Assembly (NCBI RefSeq): GCF_000003815.2
Contig: NC_049995.1
Span: 9,831,249 to 9,895,248 of the forward strand
DNA length: 64,000 nucleotides
Reading direction: 5' to 3'
Source of the DNA: Branchiostoma floridae
Lineage: Eukaryota > Chordata > Leptocardii > Amphioxiformes > Branchiostomatidae
Each line of letters opens with the position of its first letter. The first letter of the stretch is position 1. The translations under genes and the position numbers were made by a program. Under the pieces are notes generated by a model. It had not been told where the DNA came from, ran no database searches, and worked only from the letters and a program-made list of their open reading frames with translations. Below are positions 25,801 to 40,286 of the stretch, piece after piece.

Positions 25801-28800
25801 CTGTGTTTGAAGAAAAGAACTCGGAAGAAGAGAACGCGCTGCGGTTGGCTGTGGAAAAGATCAACTCCGACAAGAGTATACTCCCCACAGTCCGTGTGAA
25901 ATACGATCTTCTCTATTTGACAAGTCAGGATACCTTTGCTGCAACAAAGCAAGGTTTGTATAAACTGCAAAATAGAATGGAAATAGAGATACGCAATATC
26001 AAAAGTCCATTTAAGTAATAGAGGCGTACTCTCTCATTTATATGATAAGGGAGCAATTTGAGATTAGATATGATGTACATGTTTTGAGTTTCAGTAAGGT
26101 TCTTTCTACTGGAAAGCATTATAATTCGCCACATTCTCCGAGATATCACCATGAAGAAGTCTAACCAAAAAAAAATTGTTTTCAACTATAGATTCGCAAA
26201 ACCCACCAATGGACTATCTATTGGACACATCCATGTATCCTTAGAAGACGTTAGCTCCAACCCCAGTATTGTGTTGACGCATGTAATAAATCTATGAACT
26301 TTAATTGTTGTCGTATCTGTGTGTTCCTTGCGATTATCGCTAGGCAATTAGCTTAGTAATAATTATGATGATGCAACGCTGACGTTAATTCTTTCTTCCT
26401 TTCAGGATGTAATCTATTGGCAGGTGATCCAGTCGCTGTTATCAGTGTGACGTCATGCGTCAACGCTCTTTCTTTACAGTCCGTCTGCGCAGCCTTCCAC
26501 GTTCCTCACATCCATGTCCCGGATGAACGTTGTGACGTCATTTCCGCCCAAAAGTTTGCCCTCAGCACGTCCCCCCACGGGAGAGAAATAGACTCTGCAC
26601 TATCAGACTTGATCGCGCAACTGAAGTGGAGGAAAGTCGTCTTCTTTTACGATGATCAAGGAGGTTTGTGAATCAATCAATACATGCATTTTTCATGTTT
26701 ACCTTAACGGTAGGAAAACAAACCCGTTCCTTCTTACGGTATTCCAAATAAATGAGGTCAATGACCTGAAATAGCCAGTTGTTACCATGGTTACCGGTAA
26801 AGAAGCACTCTGTGGCATTCGATCACATGTTGTAGCAAGTGGTAGGACAAAACTGGAGTGGCTGGTCACCATATATTATGTATAAGAAACACACCAGGCA
26901 AAATGCTTTTTGTTAGTAATTAGTTATGTTAGTGGGATAAAATATGTTTCTTTTATTCGTATTTTATTATTATTTTTTTTGGTTATTAAGTCTAAAACAA
27001 ACAAGAAAACTGAAGAAAACTGAAGCTACCAATTAAGCGGTTTTTATGGACGAATGATGGTGCAAGTGATTCAGATCAAAGATAAAAAATGGAACGAACC
27101 GTAAAGGTAAATGATTTGGTATTCAGAGGCTGTCTGTGGCCTCAAATGTGCATTCAACAGGCTTAATAACGCAGGCCAGGGCCTAGCAATTACAGTAAAT
27201 GCCTACATCCGTCCTAGCCACACACCGTGTTATCTGTCCATTATAAGACATAAAACTAGTTTTCCCTTTCTTTTAAAGGAAGCCATGAAATGGTATTCAT
27301 TATGGCACGGAATCCATTTACAGACAAAACTTTTGAGGAAGGTCACTATTCTTCTTCTTTCGTTTAAGGCTATCAACTTCAACTTTCTGAAGATTCTGTA
27401 GCCTATATATAACGACTGTGAGGTATGATTCACTCACATTAAGAATGTCCCCAACTCTTTTAGATAAGTGTGGTGGGTTATTTTACGTGCTCGGGGTTTG
27501 GCTCTATTTGTTCGGAGATAGCGACTAAAAGTTTCAAAGAAAAATACTAAAGTATGTTTACATAAGATATTACATTAATCATACCACTATACGTTTCAGT
27601 TTCCTTGCACAAGTGAATGTGTATTTTGTGTCTCAGACGATACAACCATAAGAATGAAAACTCAAGTCTTAACCCTTAGAGAAAATAGTTCTTTGAAATA
27701 GTACTCACATTACCTATAGCCATTGCATAATGAATATATAGTTTTTTCAACGCACCAACGCGTACGCTGTGAAATGTAGTACCTTGTGATGCAAATATCC
27801 AATCCCAAGTCTTCCTTGGATAAGATCTTCTGTCATAAATGCTCATCACAATAACACAAAGTGTAGAAGCTTGAGCGTCAGAACGCCTTTAAGGGGCTTT
27901 GTGTGAGGGATCACTCAGAGCACGCTTAATTCTGCTGTGGTAATTGTGTATTGGCAGCCCTTCAATTCACCCTGGACTAAGACATGTCTGAACTTTTAAA
28001 AAGGAGAGTGCGGACTGAATCTCAAACATGACCTAGAACCTGAAGAAAAGACAGACAGGACCAACTTGATGTAGCATATCAAGACCAACTACTGGAACAG
28101 TTGTTTGTGCTGTACCGTAACTAAGAACCCCCACACGTGCGATGGTGCGGTGTGCGTTGGTGCAAATCCTTCTGTCGGGAGTTGGTGATTCACTACAAAT
28201 CACCTGGATGGAGGTCTGGCGAACCTCTGTCTCGTATCAGCCATACGGTGAATAACATCATTCACCCGGACAGGAGACCTGGCACATCCCCGTCTTGTAT
28301 TAAGCTATTCGAAAGGGGTATGTCACTCCATAAGGGGTGGTATAGCCCTGTCGTGTGTAAGCACGTCGACTGGTGATGATGATGATGACCGTAACTATAT
28401 GTGGTGTGGCGTCAATGCGGCGTAACCAATGGGCACTGGGCTAAGTACCAAGAGGTGAGGCTCGACATACCCCTGACGTTGTACCAGGGTTGTAGTTACC
28501 CTGAAATCATTTTCCATCCCCTTGATTTTGAATCCTATTCAACGCCCAAGGCGCAACGTTCCTAGGGGGGTTCGGGGTATGTTTCCCCAGGAAAATTTTG
28601 AAATCTAGACCCTCTAAAATGCTATTTGCTGCATTTTGAGGAGTAAATTTTGCTGGTAGGCTAAACTGTTCAACAGTATCTGTTTTGGTGAAAAATAACA
28701 CAAGGGAAACAGTTCTATCATATCAATTTTTGTCTGTCACAGAGGATGGAATGAGCAATTTTTTACCCCGTCCCCAGCTGCAAAATTGCGTCAAAGGACG

Positions 28801-31800
28801 GAAGGACGGGTGCTGGCTACAACCTTGCGTTGTACCCTTGGAAAAGGCAATCCATACGACATTCCTGGACCATGGAGTGACCCGAATTTACCATCTAATA
28901 TGTTAAAACTGTTACATGGATTTGGTGCACCGTTGTGCCAGGTATGAGCCAACATTTGCCCGAAAAGGCCGTAAACTTTATCTTCATCAGTCATGCACAT
29001 TTTTACGTAAAATCTGTCCACATCAATTCTCAACCTTGCACAAACTAAGACAAAACGTAAATAAGGAATACATCTCTCTGTTATAAATACGGCTTACAGA
29101 AACAATTACAATTTACTTTTCGAGTTTTACCAAAAAGAACAGCTTCGTTGAATCGATAATAGCAATTTTCTCTCTTGATATCTCAGAATGCTTTAGCGTA
29201 AAGTTTCACTAATCTTTGTGTGTACACAAAGACATATTGTCAAGCTGTTTGTACGTACGAACTACAAATTTCCACCAACTAAGAATTCCTCGAGACGACT
29301 TTTGTGAAGAGTGAGTTCCTTCGTTTGCACGCTATACCTCGAGGTCCCACGACCTATTTCGTATTTTAGTCCGTCGAAGATTGCGCTACATTGCATCACT
29401 ACAAACTTTCATTAGCTAAGAATTCACCGAGACAATCTTTGTGAAGAATTCCTTCTTTACACGCTATATACTTTCCACGACCTACTTCTTATTTTAGCAA
29501 ATCAAAGATTGCACTACAGGACGAAACTACAAACTTTCAATAGCTAAGAATTACCCAAGACAATCTTTGTGAAGAGTTCCTTCTTTCAAATTTGCACGCT
29601 ATACTTCCCAAGACCTACTTCGTATTTTAGTCTGTTGAAGATTGCACTGCAGGGCAAAACCACAAACTTTCTCCAGCTAAGATCATAAGAATTCCCAAAA
29701 ACAATCTTTGCGAAGAGTTCCTTTTTCACACGCTATGCTATCAACGACCTACTTCATATTTTAGTCTTTAGATTCTCTACAGGGCAAAGGTCAGTATGAG
29801 TCACTAAGTGATTGACATCATTACCCTGAGGCTGTGACCTCGCGACCAGCTCCCTGCACCTGCTACGCCTCGTGCGAACTCTCGGCATCTTCTTTATGTA
29901 TTCCCGGCCCCTTTATGAGGCCTCAGTAAGTATATTTTATGGATGACACCTCGCGCTTATTAAATCTCTTGTCCTGCTGAGAATTCTTTTAACAATAAAC
30001 TAGTAAAACTTGCCCTATTCTGTGCTGCTGCAGATTTTGCTTCTCCAATCGATGAAGTTTGCTGTGGTATGCCCCATTTGGGTAAAAAAAGATACCCCAA
30101 ACCCGTAGAAATACTGGACCTAGATGAATGCATTATATATGTGCCAACCGTATATATACGGACTCAATAGGACAGAGCAAGGTTAACATAATTTTCGTCT
30201 TATTATGAAACAAAACAATATATTCTATTTCTCAAGGGATGGAGAATATCAATGACAAAACACCAAAATGGGAAATGTATTGTGTGGTAGCCCTGTGTGT
30301 ACTCGTAGACGTGACACTAGTGAGAAACATGTAGCCATGGCCATAGAAATAGTTTGATAGCCTTGACTGCAGTTGTAGAATTGACACTAGTGAGGAACAT
30401 GTAACCATGACCATAGTCGTAGACGTTAAACTAGTCCAATCGTTGAAGTGCGGTAGCTTTGATTGAAATTGTAGAACCGGCACTATTAAGGCACATATGT
30501 GTAGCCATAACCATAGACATGGCATGGTTGTAGACGTGAAACTACTTTGATAGTTTAAGTGACACCATATGAATGCAGGTATCAACTTGGCGTTCCTCTT
30601 TAATACAGACATAAAAGACTTCTTGGCGATGATACCATGTTCTGTCGTTTCAATTTTTGTTATGGTAACTTTGTTACCTTTCGGGAAAATTTAGGCATCT
30701 TGGTTTTATACCCATCTTCCTTTTGCCCTCTAGATCTAGAATGTAAAAAGAACGTCTAGAGTCTGCAGAGTATGCTTTCCATAACATTTACTTGCTGTGG
30801 CCTGAGGAACTATTTGGAGCTCCGTACCAGGCTGAGTGATTGTTCTGAATACAGAAAGCGCTAAGTACTTCTTTATCGTATGCTCCCTTTACTAGTCACT
30901 CTGGGCAAGAGCAAAAGTACGACCTGAAAATTCACGGGTCACCGTTTGAGCGAGTACCGAATCTGTAAACATTGAGAATCAAGGTCAAAGGGTCACCTTG
31001 AGAGCGCACGCTACTCTTCGACGAAAGAAGCACAAAAATATGTTCCCAATTTCGATTCCACAAACCAACCGCCACGATACAACATTTAGCACGTTGGATT
31101 CAAAGAGCTGTATTTCTGTGTTTTAGTTTGCAGTAAGTCGTAGGAAAGCCGCATTTCTTTTTGTTGTTCTTCTTTTTTCTTTGTTGTGTCAATAAATGTT
31201 AAGCTTTAGATTGTTTCAGAAGACTGTAATTGACAGCTATCCGGTATCATAACCTGTGTTACACAAGCTACTCACTAGAGCGGCTGATCTGGCTTGCTCT
31301 CTGCTCATGGCCATGCACCTCTAACACGAAACAGCCATCTCTATCCCTAGACCTACCCATAGAACCTCGGTTTTCGTTATCACAACAAATTTTGATCCAC
31401 TAGGAGCTCAGAATTCTCCGTCACTATAAACCATTGCACCTATACAACTACGGTAACATACATTTTAGTTTAATCCCATGTCAAAACGCAGGCATACATC
31501 AACAGAATTATGTTCTCAACCTCCGGATCCTGAGTTAGAGGTGTTGCCCATCAAGCTTATATGACCAGTGAAAAGACTTCTAGAGATGGGATCAACTCAG
31601 GCTACCAGATGTCACACTCAGGGGTGACTTGATCTAACACCTCTATTACCACAACCATCATGTAAAGCGATGCGTGGTGGTGATAAGCTAACCTGCCAGT
31701 TTTTAGAGCCCTCGAAGTACATTTAGTGGCTATATTCTGCACACACTTGAACGCTTCGGAAGCTCTAACGGCAAAGTCAATAAAACCAGCCCTTCAAACG

Positions 31801-34800
31801 GAACGTATGGCTGACATTTCTATTTAACACGTACGGAGGACATGCCATACCGCGGTCACATTCCCGTTATCAAGTCAACGCACACCTTCGCTCCTAAGTC
31901 CCCTCCTAATATGTCCTACTTCTTTTCCACAAAAAGTCGATCCCACATGCATAAATCATCTTGAATCTAGTGATAGATCTTAAATCCATTGTAAAATCTT
32001 TGCTGAGGGATACGTACGATGTGGGGTATTGGGCGTGACATGTGAATGATTGATTGGTAATTTGAGGGTATTCGTTTGGGTAGAATGGCCCCAAGCACAG
32101 TAGGGCAGTTGACGTTGTACATACTGACAGGTAGTGATTGCAATGGCAATGGTCTGTTGGGCAGTATTCCCACTTTGGCATATATCCAAGTCCTCATGAG
32201 TTGACCTTTTGGTGTAGGCAAATTTACACCGAAGGAGTTTTATTTGTACGCACGAAGAAGTTTTATTTGTACTTTTACCCACTGATGTGTAGTATGATTA
32301 TCGAGCTTAGATATAACCTTTGAATTATGACCTGTACTGCCGAAAACTTTAACCAAAATATTATGGATAAACTAAACTTTAACCAGCCAACACTACAAAT
32401 AAGTTGGAACTAACCCCAAATTTTCAGGTCACCACATGTCTAATGTAGCTTTCGGAACGTGACGTCGGAGACACGTGACTGCATCAGAGGGTCGTAAATG
32501 CCGGATAACCTGTGTCGCCCCCCGTCTCTGTGGATTTTAATTTTTTCATAATGTCATTTACCAACACAGATAAACTTTCATGCTAAGGTTTAACCAAAAA
32601 ATGCCAATACTGAACTCACATGAACTTGAATATACCCTGAAGTGTGAAAGGCCTTTTAAGGACATCTTGGTTCTGCAGTGCGTAGTAATGGTGATAAGGT
32701 CGTGACAGTTGACGTTGTACATACTGAGAGGTAGTGATTGCAATGGCAATGGTCTGTTAGGCAGTATTCACACTTGGGCGTATATCCAAGTCCGTATGAG
32801 TTGACCTTTTGGTGACTAGGCAAATTTACGCCGAAGAAGTTTTATATTCATGTACTTTTACCCACTGCTGTGTAGCATGATTATCGAACTTAAAAATAAC
32901 CTTTGAAATATGACCTGTATTTTAACAAAAATATTAAAAAATTGATAAACTAAACTTTAACCAACCAACACTACAAATGAGTTGGGACTAACCCCAAATT
33001 TCCAGGTCACCACCCGTCTACTGTAGCTTTCGGAACGTGACGTCGGAGACACGTGACTGTATCAGAGGGTCGTAAATGCCGGATAACCTGTGTCGCCCCC
33101 CGTCTCTGTGAAGTTTAATTTATCCATAATGTCATTAACCAACACAGATAATCTTTCATGCTAAGGTTTACCAAAAAATGCCAATACTGAACTCACATGC
33201 ACTTGAATATACCCTGTAGTGTGAAAGGCCTTTTAATGACATTTTGGTTCTGCGGTGCGTAGTAATGATGATAAGGTCTCATTGATTCGTTTCTTCTTCG
33301 CATAGACTTCTATGTTATAATTCGTGTTTTACAGGGTCGCGTTCATATTGAAGCTACATGAAATGTCAGCAGATTTTTCATTCTATATTGAGCAAATTTA
33401 CTCTATATAATGGAAAAAATTGCCAATGACTAGAATCCATAGGTTTGTTGTTTATAGCAATTACAAGCTACAATTAGTCAATCCCCGCAAAAGGCACTTT
33501 TTCCCTGCTAGTATACAACCGCACCACTCAGAACCCAGGACTGTGAACCTCCGACCTAGCGCGCGGCTGTCAAACTTTACCTGCTAATTTCTTCAGTTAC
33601 AAGCAAGCTTTCACCAGTCTAACTTTTGATATCAGTTCGGCTGGCTAAAAAGGAATGTCTCAGTGCTAAAAACATGCGTCCATGCAGCAGTTCAGTTTTT
33701 GGCTCGGATCTCTTTTACCCACTCGGAGTAATACATCAATGAGACCATAAGGTCGTGACAGGTGAGAGGTAGTGATTGCGATGGCATTGGTCTGTTAGGC
33801 AGTATTCAAACTTGGGCGTATATCCAAGTCCGTATGAGTTAACCTTTTTTGGCGTGGGTAAATCTACGCAGGGAAAGTTTTATTTCTATGTAACATTGGT
33901 TCACCTTTATCCGTAGGATAAGCTATATCCGAGATAGTATTTCCAAAATGTTAGATTTAATAATATTGAAATTTGAAACTATCGTGCGTTGACTTGATAC
34001 CACCAAATCCCCTGATTTTTTTAAAACAACGGATATAGGTTACCCGGCGGATAAAGGTGAACTAGCGTTTTCTTTTTACCAACCGCTTGGTTATCAAACT
34101 GGAAAATGCTACTTTCATGGCCGCAAACACGTTCATAGACACGTTCTTTCCGACCAAGACCCTCAAAACACACTGTACGGACAAACCTTGGGTAACTCCT
34201 CGTATTAAACACTTGATCAGCCTAAGACAAAAGGCTTTTCACCGGAAGTCACCGTCTGTATGGAAGTTCTACCGCAACCGCATCCAGAGAGAACTCGCCA
34301 ATGCAAAGAAGTCATACTACAAAGACCACGTATCCACCCTCAAGACGTGCAACCCAAGGCGTTGGCACCAGGAAATAATGACAATGCTAAATACAACCAA
34401 ACAGGAGAGTGCGATTGTGATTCCTGGATCGGAGACAGCCGACAACATTACTGTTGCAAACGCCATCAACGCCAAGTTCGCTGCGGTATCTCAAGCTCTC
34501 CCTGCACTGGACACCTCTGAGCTACCCAGTTTCCTCCCGGCCTCCCAGGAGTTACCCACACTTCATGTCTGGGATGTCTACAAGAGACTGTTGGCTGTCA
34601 AGACCAACAAGGCGCCTGGCCCGGATGGCATCCCTTCTAAGGTTCTGCGGGAGTTCGCATGTGAACTCAGTACACCCCTCTGTCACATTCTGAACTCCTC
34701 CTACGCTGAAGGCACAGTACCCAGCCAATGGAAACAGGCAGTGGTAGTACCTGTCCCCAAGTCCCAGCCAGCCAGCCTAGACCAACTGAGACCGATATCT

Positions 34801-37800
34801 TTGACTTCACAGTTTGCCAAGATCGCCGAATTCTTTGTCACCAGATGGATTCATAATGACGTCACATTTGATCAGAGACAGTTCGGCAGTTTGAAAGGAA
34901 GATCTACGACCCATGCCCTTGTAAGTCTAGTAGACAAGCTATTTAAGGGTGCTGAAAGCCCAGCAAGTATCAGCACGGTTGTTGCCACTGACTTCTCGAA
35001 GGCTTTCGACCGGGTCCACCATAACACTGTTATCAGAAAGCTGTTGGCGAAGGGCCTAAGGCCAGAGCTGGTGCCGTGGGTTTGCAGTTTCATTTCCGGC
35101 AGGAGTCAGCGAGTGCGGTACCGCCAGTCTCTCTCCGACTGGGAAACTTTGTCGTGTGGGGTAGCTCAGGGGACCCTTCTTGGTCCCATTTTGTTCTTAA
35201 TCCTCATCGACGACGCTGCAAGCGATGCAAACAACCCCGTATGGAAATATGTCGATGACATGAACTTACTTGAGACAAGAACACTACGACAGCACTCCAC
35301 CCTGCAGGATGACCTTGACGACTTGTTCCTATGGACACAAATAAACCACATGCTCCTAAATGGTGGCAAATGCCTGAGTATGCACGTGACTTTCGCCAAG
35401 AATCCGTCCCTACCACCCCCTCTCCGAATCAACGGTACAGAACTGGCTGTAGTCCCAAGCCTCAAAGTGCTCGGTCTTCACATACAGAGTGACCTCCACT
35501 GGGACAAACAGGTCAACAACATGGCAGCGAAAGTAGGAAGAAAACTCTACCTTCTGAAACGACTGAAGAAGTTCAATCTGCCTCAATGTGACTTAGTATC
35601 GATCTATATTGGCTACATCAGACCAATATTAGAGTATGCCGTTCCTGTCTGGCACCCTGGCCTGACCAAGCGCCAGTCTGATCTACTTGAACAGCTCCAG
35701 AAAAGGGCGTGTCGCACCATCATGGGCAGAGACTACCCCGGGTATTCACTTGCGCTGGAGCAGCTTGGACTGTGCTCACTTGCCACGAGACGGGAACAGT
35801 TGTGTCTTAAGTTCGCCAGTTCGCTCATGGACTCTGACTTTAGAGACTGGCTACCACCCCTAAGAGGTCACATCACTGGCAGAGCAACTCGCAACAGTCA
35901 CAAACTGAACTGTCCTAGAGCAAAAACGAACCGGTACCTGAACTCTACCATACCGTACCTGACCCGACTAATGAATAAGAATGGACTGTGATCGGCTCTA
36001 TTCCTCATGTCAATATGTTAGTTATTTTATTGATCGTCTGCCCTTATCATTTTAAGTGCAAACGTAAAGCATTGTTGTTAGTATCGCTAAGTCACATGTA
36101 ATGTGCGCCTGTCAAATCAGAGGTTTTTAAACATTGTAAATTGGTTTTAAATTCAGTGGCAACACTGCGATACCCAATAAAGTCATCTTGTATCTTGTAT
36201 CTTGTATCTAAACTTTAGCCAAAAAATATCAATACTGAACTCACTTGAACTTGTATGTACCCACAAGTGTGAAAGGGCATTTGAGGACATTCTGTTTATG
36301 CAGTGCGTAGTAATGGTGATAAGACCGTGACCTAAGGGGCAAAGAGTACACTCTGAAGAATGTTGTCAAGAACTATGAAATATTTATACTCACAAACCTA
36401 TAGATACCTGTGTAGGAGTCAGTCCGTCCGTGACACAAGGGGTAAAGAGTGCACTTTAAAGAACGTTGTCAAGAACTATGAATTTTAATACTCACGAACA
36501 TATACCTGTGTATGAGACAGTCCAGAACAGGGTAACCGTTACAACGAGAAAAGTATTTCATACATGTATAATGATGATTTGTCAGAGTTAGGAAAAATTA
36601 TATATTCTTTTAATTTTTTTTCAGATTTCAACCGAATACAGAATATCCTGGACAGAGGACAACGAGGGTCTCTTGACGTTTTGATTCTGAATTTTCAAAG
36701 GGTACAAGTCTCAAGCGGGTACGCTCTATTCTTTAGTATACAATATCGTCAAGATAGTTTATCTATTGTGATAAAACGAGAAAAAATTATTACCAATATA
36801 CCTTGTTTAGCGTTATGACAAACCTTTAATTAACCTGATGCCCATCATAAAAGCATCCTTAAAAAAATAGCCCCCCAAACACCTATGCTTTTTTCGTTTC
36901 TGAAACATTAATCGGTTGAGGTTATTACTCCTTTATTCTTATTTTTTGTCCAATCAGGTCCTTCATAGATCACGTGAGAGATAACGACATCAGTTTGAAG
37001 AACGTGGTGCTGCTGTGCCGACCGAATGTTATAGTGGATCTAGTCAAAGAGGTAAGACAAACCATCACTTAAGGACTACAGACAAAGCATAGTACTTACT
37101 AATAGGTGCCACTGTATTACAAAATAATTATATATTATGTTTCTGGTAGTAGGAAAAATATATGCAGCAGTGCCAAAACAGATGTTTTGTATTCACTACA
37201 GTAAGGAAATACGCTATTCTTAGTATACATCCACAGGAAAATGCATTGTGGATAATGTGTCAAGGGTAAAGGCCGCAGACTAGTAAACAGTTCTTGTTTC
37301 GCTTGTCTAGTATCTTGAATTGTGTCTGACAACAATCTGACTGCCGTGTCACCGATCTTGTGCCCTTGGGAAAGGCGCTTTACACGACTTTCCTTACTCA
37401 ACTCAGGTGTAAATGAGTAACTAGCTTCGGCTAGTGGCCTTGGCGGGGCTTTGTGGCCAAGACACTGCCTTAGGAGCATGTTCGGCCAAGACACTGCCTT
37501 AGGGGCATATTCGGCCATGACGGCGTCATGCCACCTGCCATTGCACACGAGTCAGGGGTAGGAGGAACCCCTTACATCCTTGGTCGGAAGTCCTCCTAGG
37601 AGACGGATACTCCGAACAACAAAGCTGCATCTGCTGAAGCCGTCTCACACGTGTCATACAGTTCTGTCCCTGTGAGACTTAGTGCTCCAGTAGACGAGAG
37701 GGTGGAGAAGGAATTGCGCACCCCTCCTTCACCATAAAAAAAAAGTCCCGTGCAGGTCAGGCAAAACAGGTAAAATGCCTGTCTGCCTGCTCATCTGTCG

Positions 37801-39489
37801 AACCGACAGGAGAACCATAAAATCTTGAATTGTATAACTATATCCAGACGTATTTAGTTTGTATCTCAGGGGCCGTCACCTTTGACACGTTACCCACAAT
37901 ACATTTCGCTGCGCATGCGTACTTACAATCATGAACCTGCTTATGTACATATACATTGTGCGGTGTTTACTTTAATCATTGTTTCTATTTGACATTACTT
38001 CACATTTAGTTAAACCAACGTCGATGATCAAAAGCTTTTCTTCCTTCGACAAAGTGCCTCTTATCCCTATTCAGACCGGGGGGGGGGGGCTTTTGAGGCC
38101 TGCGCCAACTTCGATGTCCTATAACGCCTGAACGCCTTACGCTAAAGCCACCAAATTTGATGAGTTTTCCTGAAATATTGTTGGCAACAATTTTACGAAG
38201 TTTGACAAATTTTTCATTTTTTCGTGTTGCCATGGCAACCGTTTGCTGACAGGCAGTTTTGCCAAAATTCACTATTTTTGGTTCTAACAATGTATTTTTC
38301 ACATTTATTTGCTATATTACTGCTATTTTGTTACATAAATAAAATATTATATTATTAAGCATATCTTTCATAATTACATATGCATAATTATGCTAATTTG
38401 ATGACGTCATCAGCCCAAAATCCAAGATGGCGGACCGTATGGCCAGATCAAGAATAACAATCTAATTATCCCTTAAAATTTGTAACTACCTGTTATTTTT
38501 TCAAAAACCATCTAAATGAATGAATTTAGTCTATTTCCATTGCCCTTTGTGATTATTAGTTGCAAAAAAAGTACTTTTAAAAATTCTAGGTGGTCCAGGA
38601 TATAATATGGCGGAGCCTAACTCGTATCTTAGATGTGCATGACGTCATTTTATGACGTCATTATGACGTCATCGATGTTGCTATTGGCAAAACAAGTCGT
38701 AATAAACATTATTATTCTGGTATCTGCACTTGTTGTTACATTTTTGTAGTATAACTTGAAGTTTTCTGAGAATACCCTTTTGTCATGGGTCCGGCCAATA
38801 TAATCAAATTGATGACGTCATAATTACGTCATCTTACGTCAACGTAACATCAAACGTCAAACATTCGTCAGATATTATGTCGATAGCATGTCCTAAAAAT
38901 TTGATGGCCCTACGGCACGTCGTTCAAGAGTTAGAGGACTTAGAAGTGGAGGGCCTCAAAAGCCCCAAGTACAGGGATGACCAAAAAAGCCCGGTCTGAA
39001 TAGGGTTAATGACAACGATTCAATTCAAAGTCAAAGTAAATGCCAATGTCAATAATCTGTATCCATATCCTTATCCAAATAGGCCACAAAGATGGGCGTC
39101 ATCAGCCACTCAGATCACTGGATAGTTGTGAATGAGGTAACCTTTTTTTTTAATATTGCACGTAATTTTCAATTTTAACTAGGAAGTTGGTAAGAAGTTA
39201 GAATCAATCAAGTATTAGGTAATCCCAATGCACTGACAGTTTGCAAACAATCAGACATGTACACACACAGACATGTACACACACACACACACACACAGAT
39301 ATGTGGACTCACACATACGCTCGCACAGACACACACACGATTGCATTTTCGAACTCAAACACACTTGTACTCACGCAAAGGCGCTCGCCCCCCCTCCCCA
39401 TTTACTCACACAGAGGCGCTCGCCAGCCACCCCCCTCCCCATTCACTCACACAAAGGTGCTCGCTCCCCTCTCCATCCACACACACAAA

Positions 39490-39521
<32 letters not shown>

Positions 39522-40229
39522 TCGTGACATACATCTAACCATTCCCTAAAAAATTTTCAGTCTGCAGACACAAACCACACTGTCTAAGTACAAATAACGA
39601 CATGTGGATTAACAAAATGGATGGTTTTTCGTTTCAAAGCCTTAAATCGATCTGATATCTAAGTCTTAATCGAAAGCAACGTCAGGCACGGTAATCATTC
39701 ATTGCCAACAAGGTTAACCCTTTGGTCCGTTGCCTGATCTTTGTAATTAACCTGTAAAGATTTTTTACGTAAGGAAAGTCATTGCTCGATATTCTATACA
39801 CTTGAGGGCTGAAGAATTTCACGGCGAAACTCTGAAACCGTTAAAAAGCATTTCATAGTAGATCATTGATTGGTATCTATAAGAATGTATCAGTTGTTTC
39901 GGATTGCGTAAAGATAAAGTTTCCAGACTTTTAAGTCGTCTTAATTTGAATCACAAAGATGGTCGCCGTGACGTTACTTCAAAGCATGTCTTTGCGTGCT
40001 TATGGGCTCATGCTTCCGCAAGTAAATAAAAGACATGATAAAACAAAAGTTTCACTGCAGTGCCATAAAAAACAGCAAGGGAGCACATTTACGTACTTAG
40101 TATTTGTTTTCCCAGCCCATATTTCCCAACCAAATATCATAAAGGTCCATCTACAGCTTCATGGGTTATGCTGTCCGCACAAAAAAACAGAGAGTGAGAT
40201 AGAAATGGAGGGAGGGAGGGAAAAGGGAA

Positions 40230-40286
<57 letters not shown>

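Noticed and set aside
31906-32282. Three overlapping minus-strand frames
   Set aside because: All lie across the start of the 600-bp repeat; three open frames at once indicate composition and not coding.
39241-39549. Three overlapping open frames of 84-102 codons
   Set aside because: They are Thr-His translations of a (CA)n microsatellite in all frames.
39561-39590. Mini-exon after aaattttcag as the missing receptor exon
   Set aside because: It meets an in-frame stop after eight codons, the donor is poor, and it has no match to the expected region.
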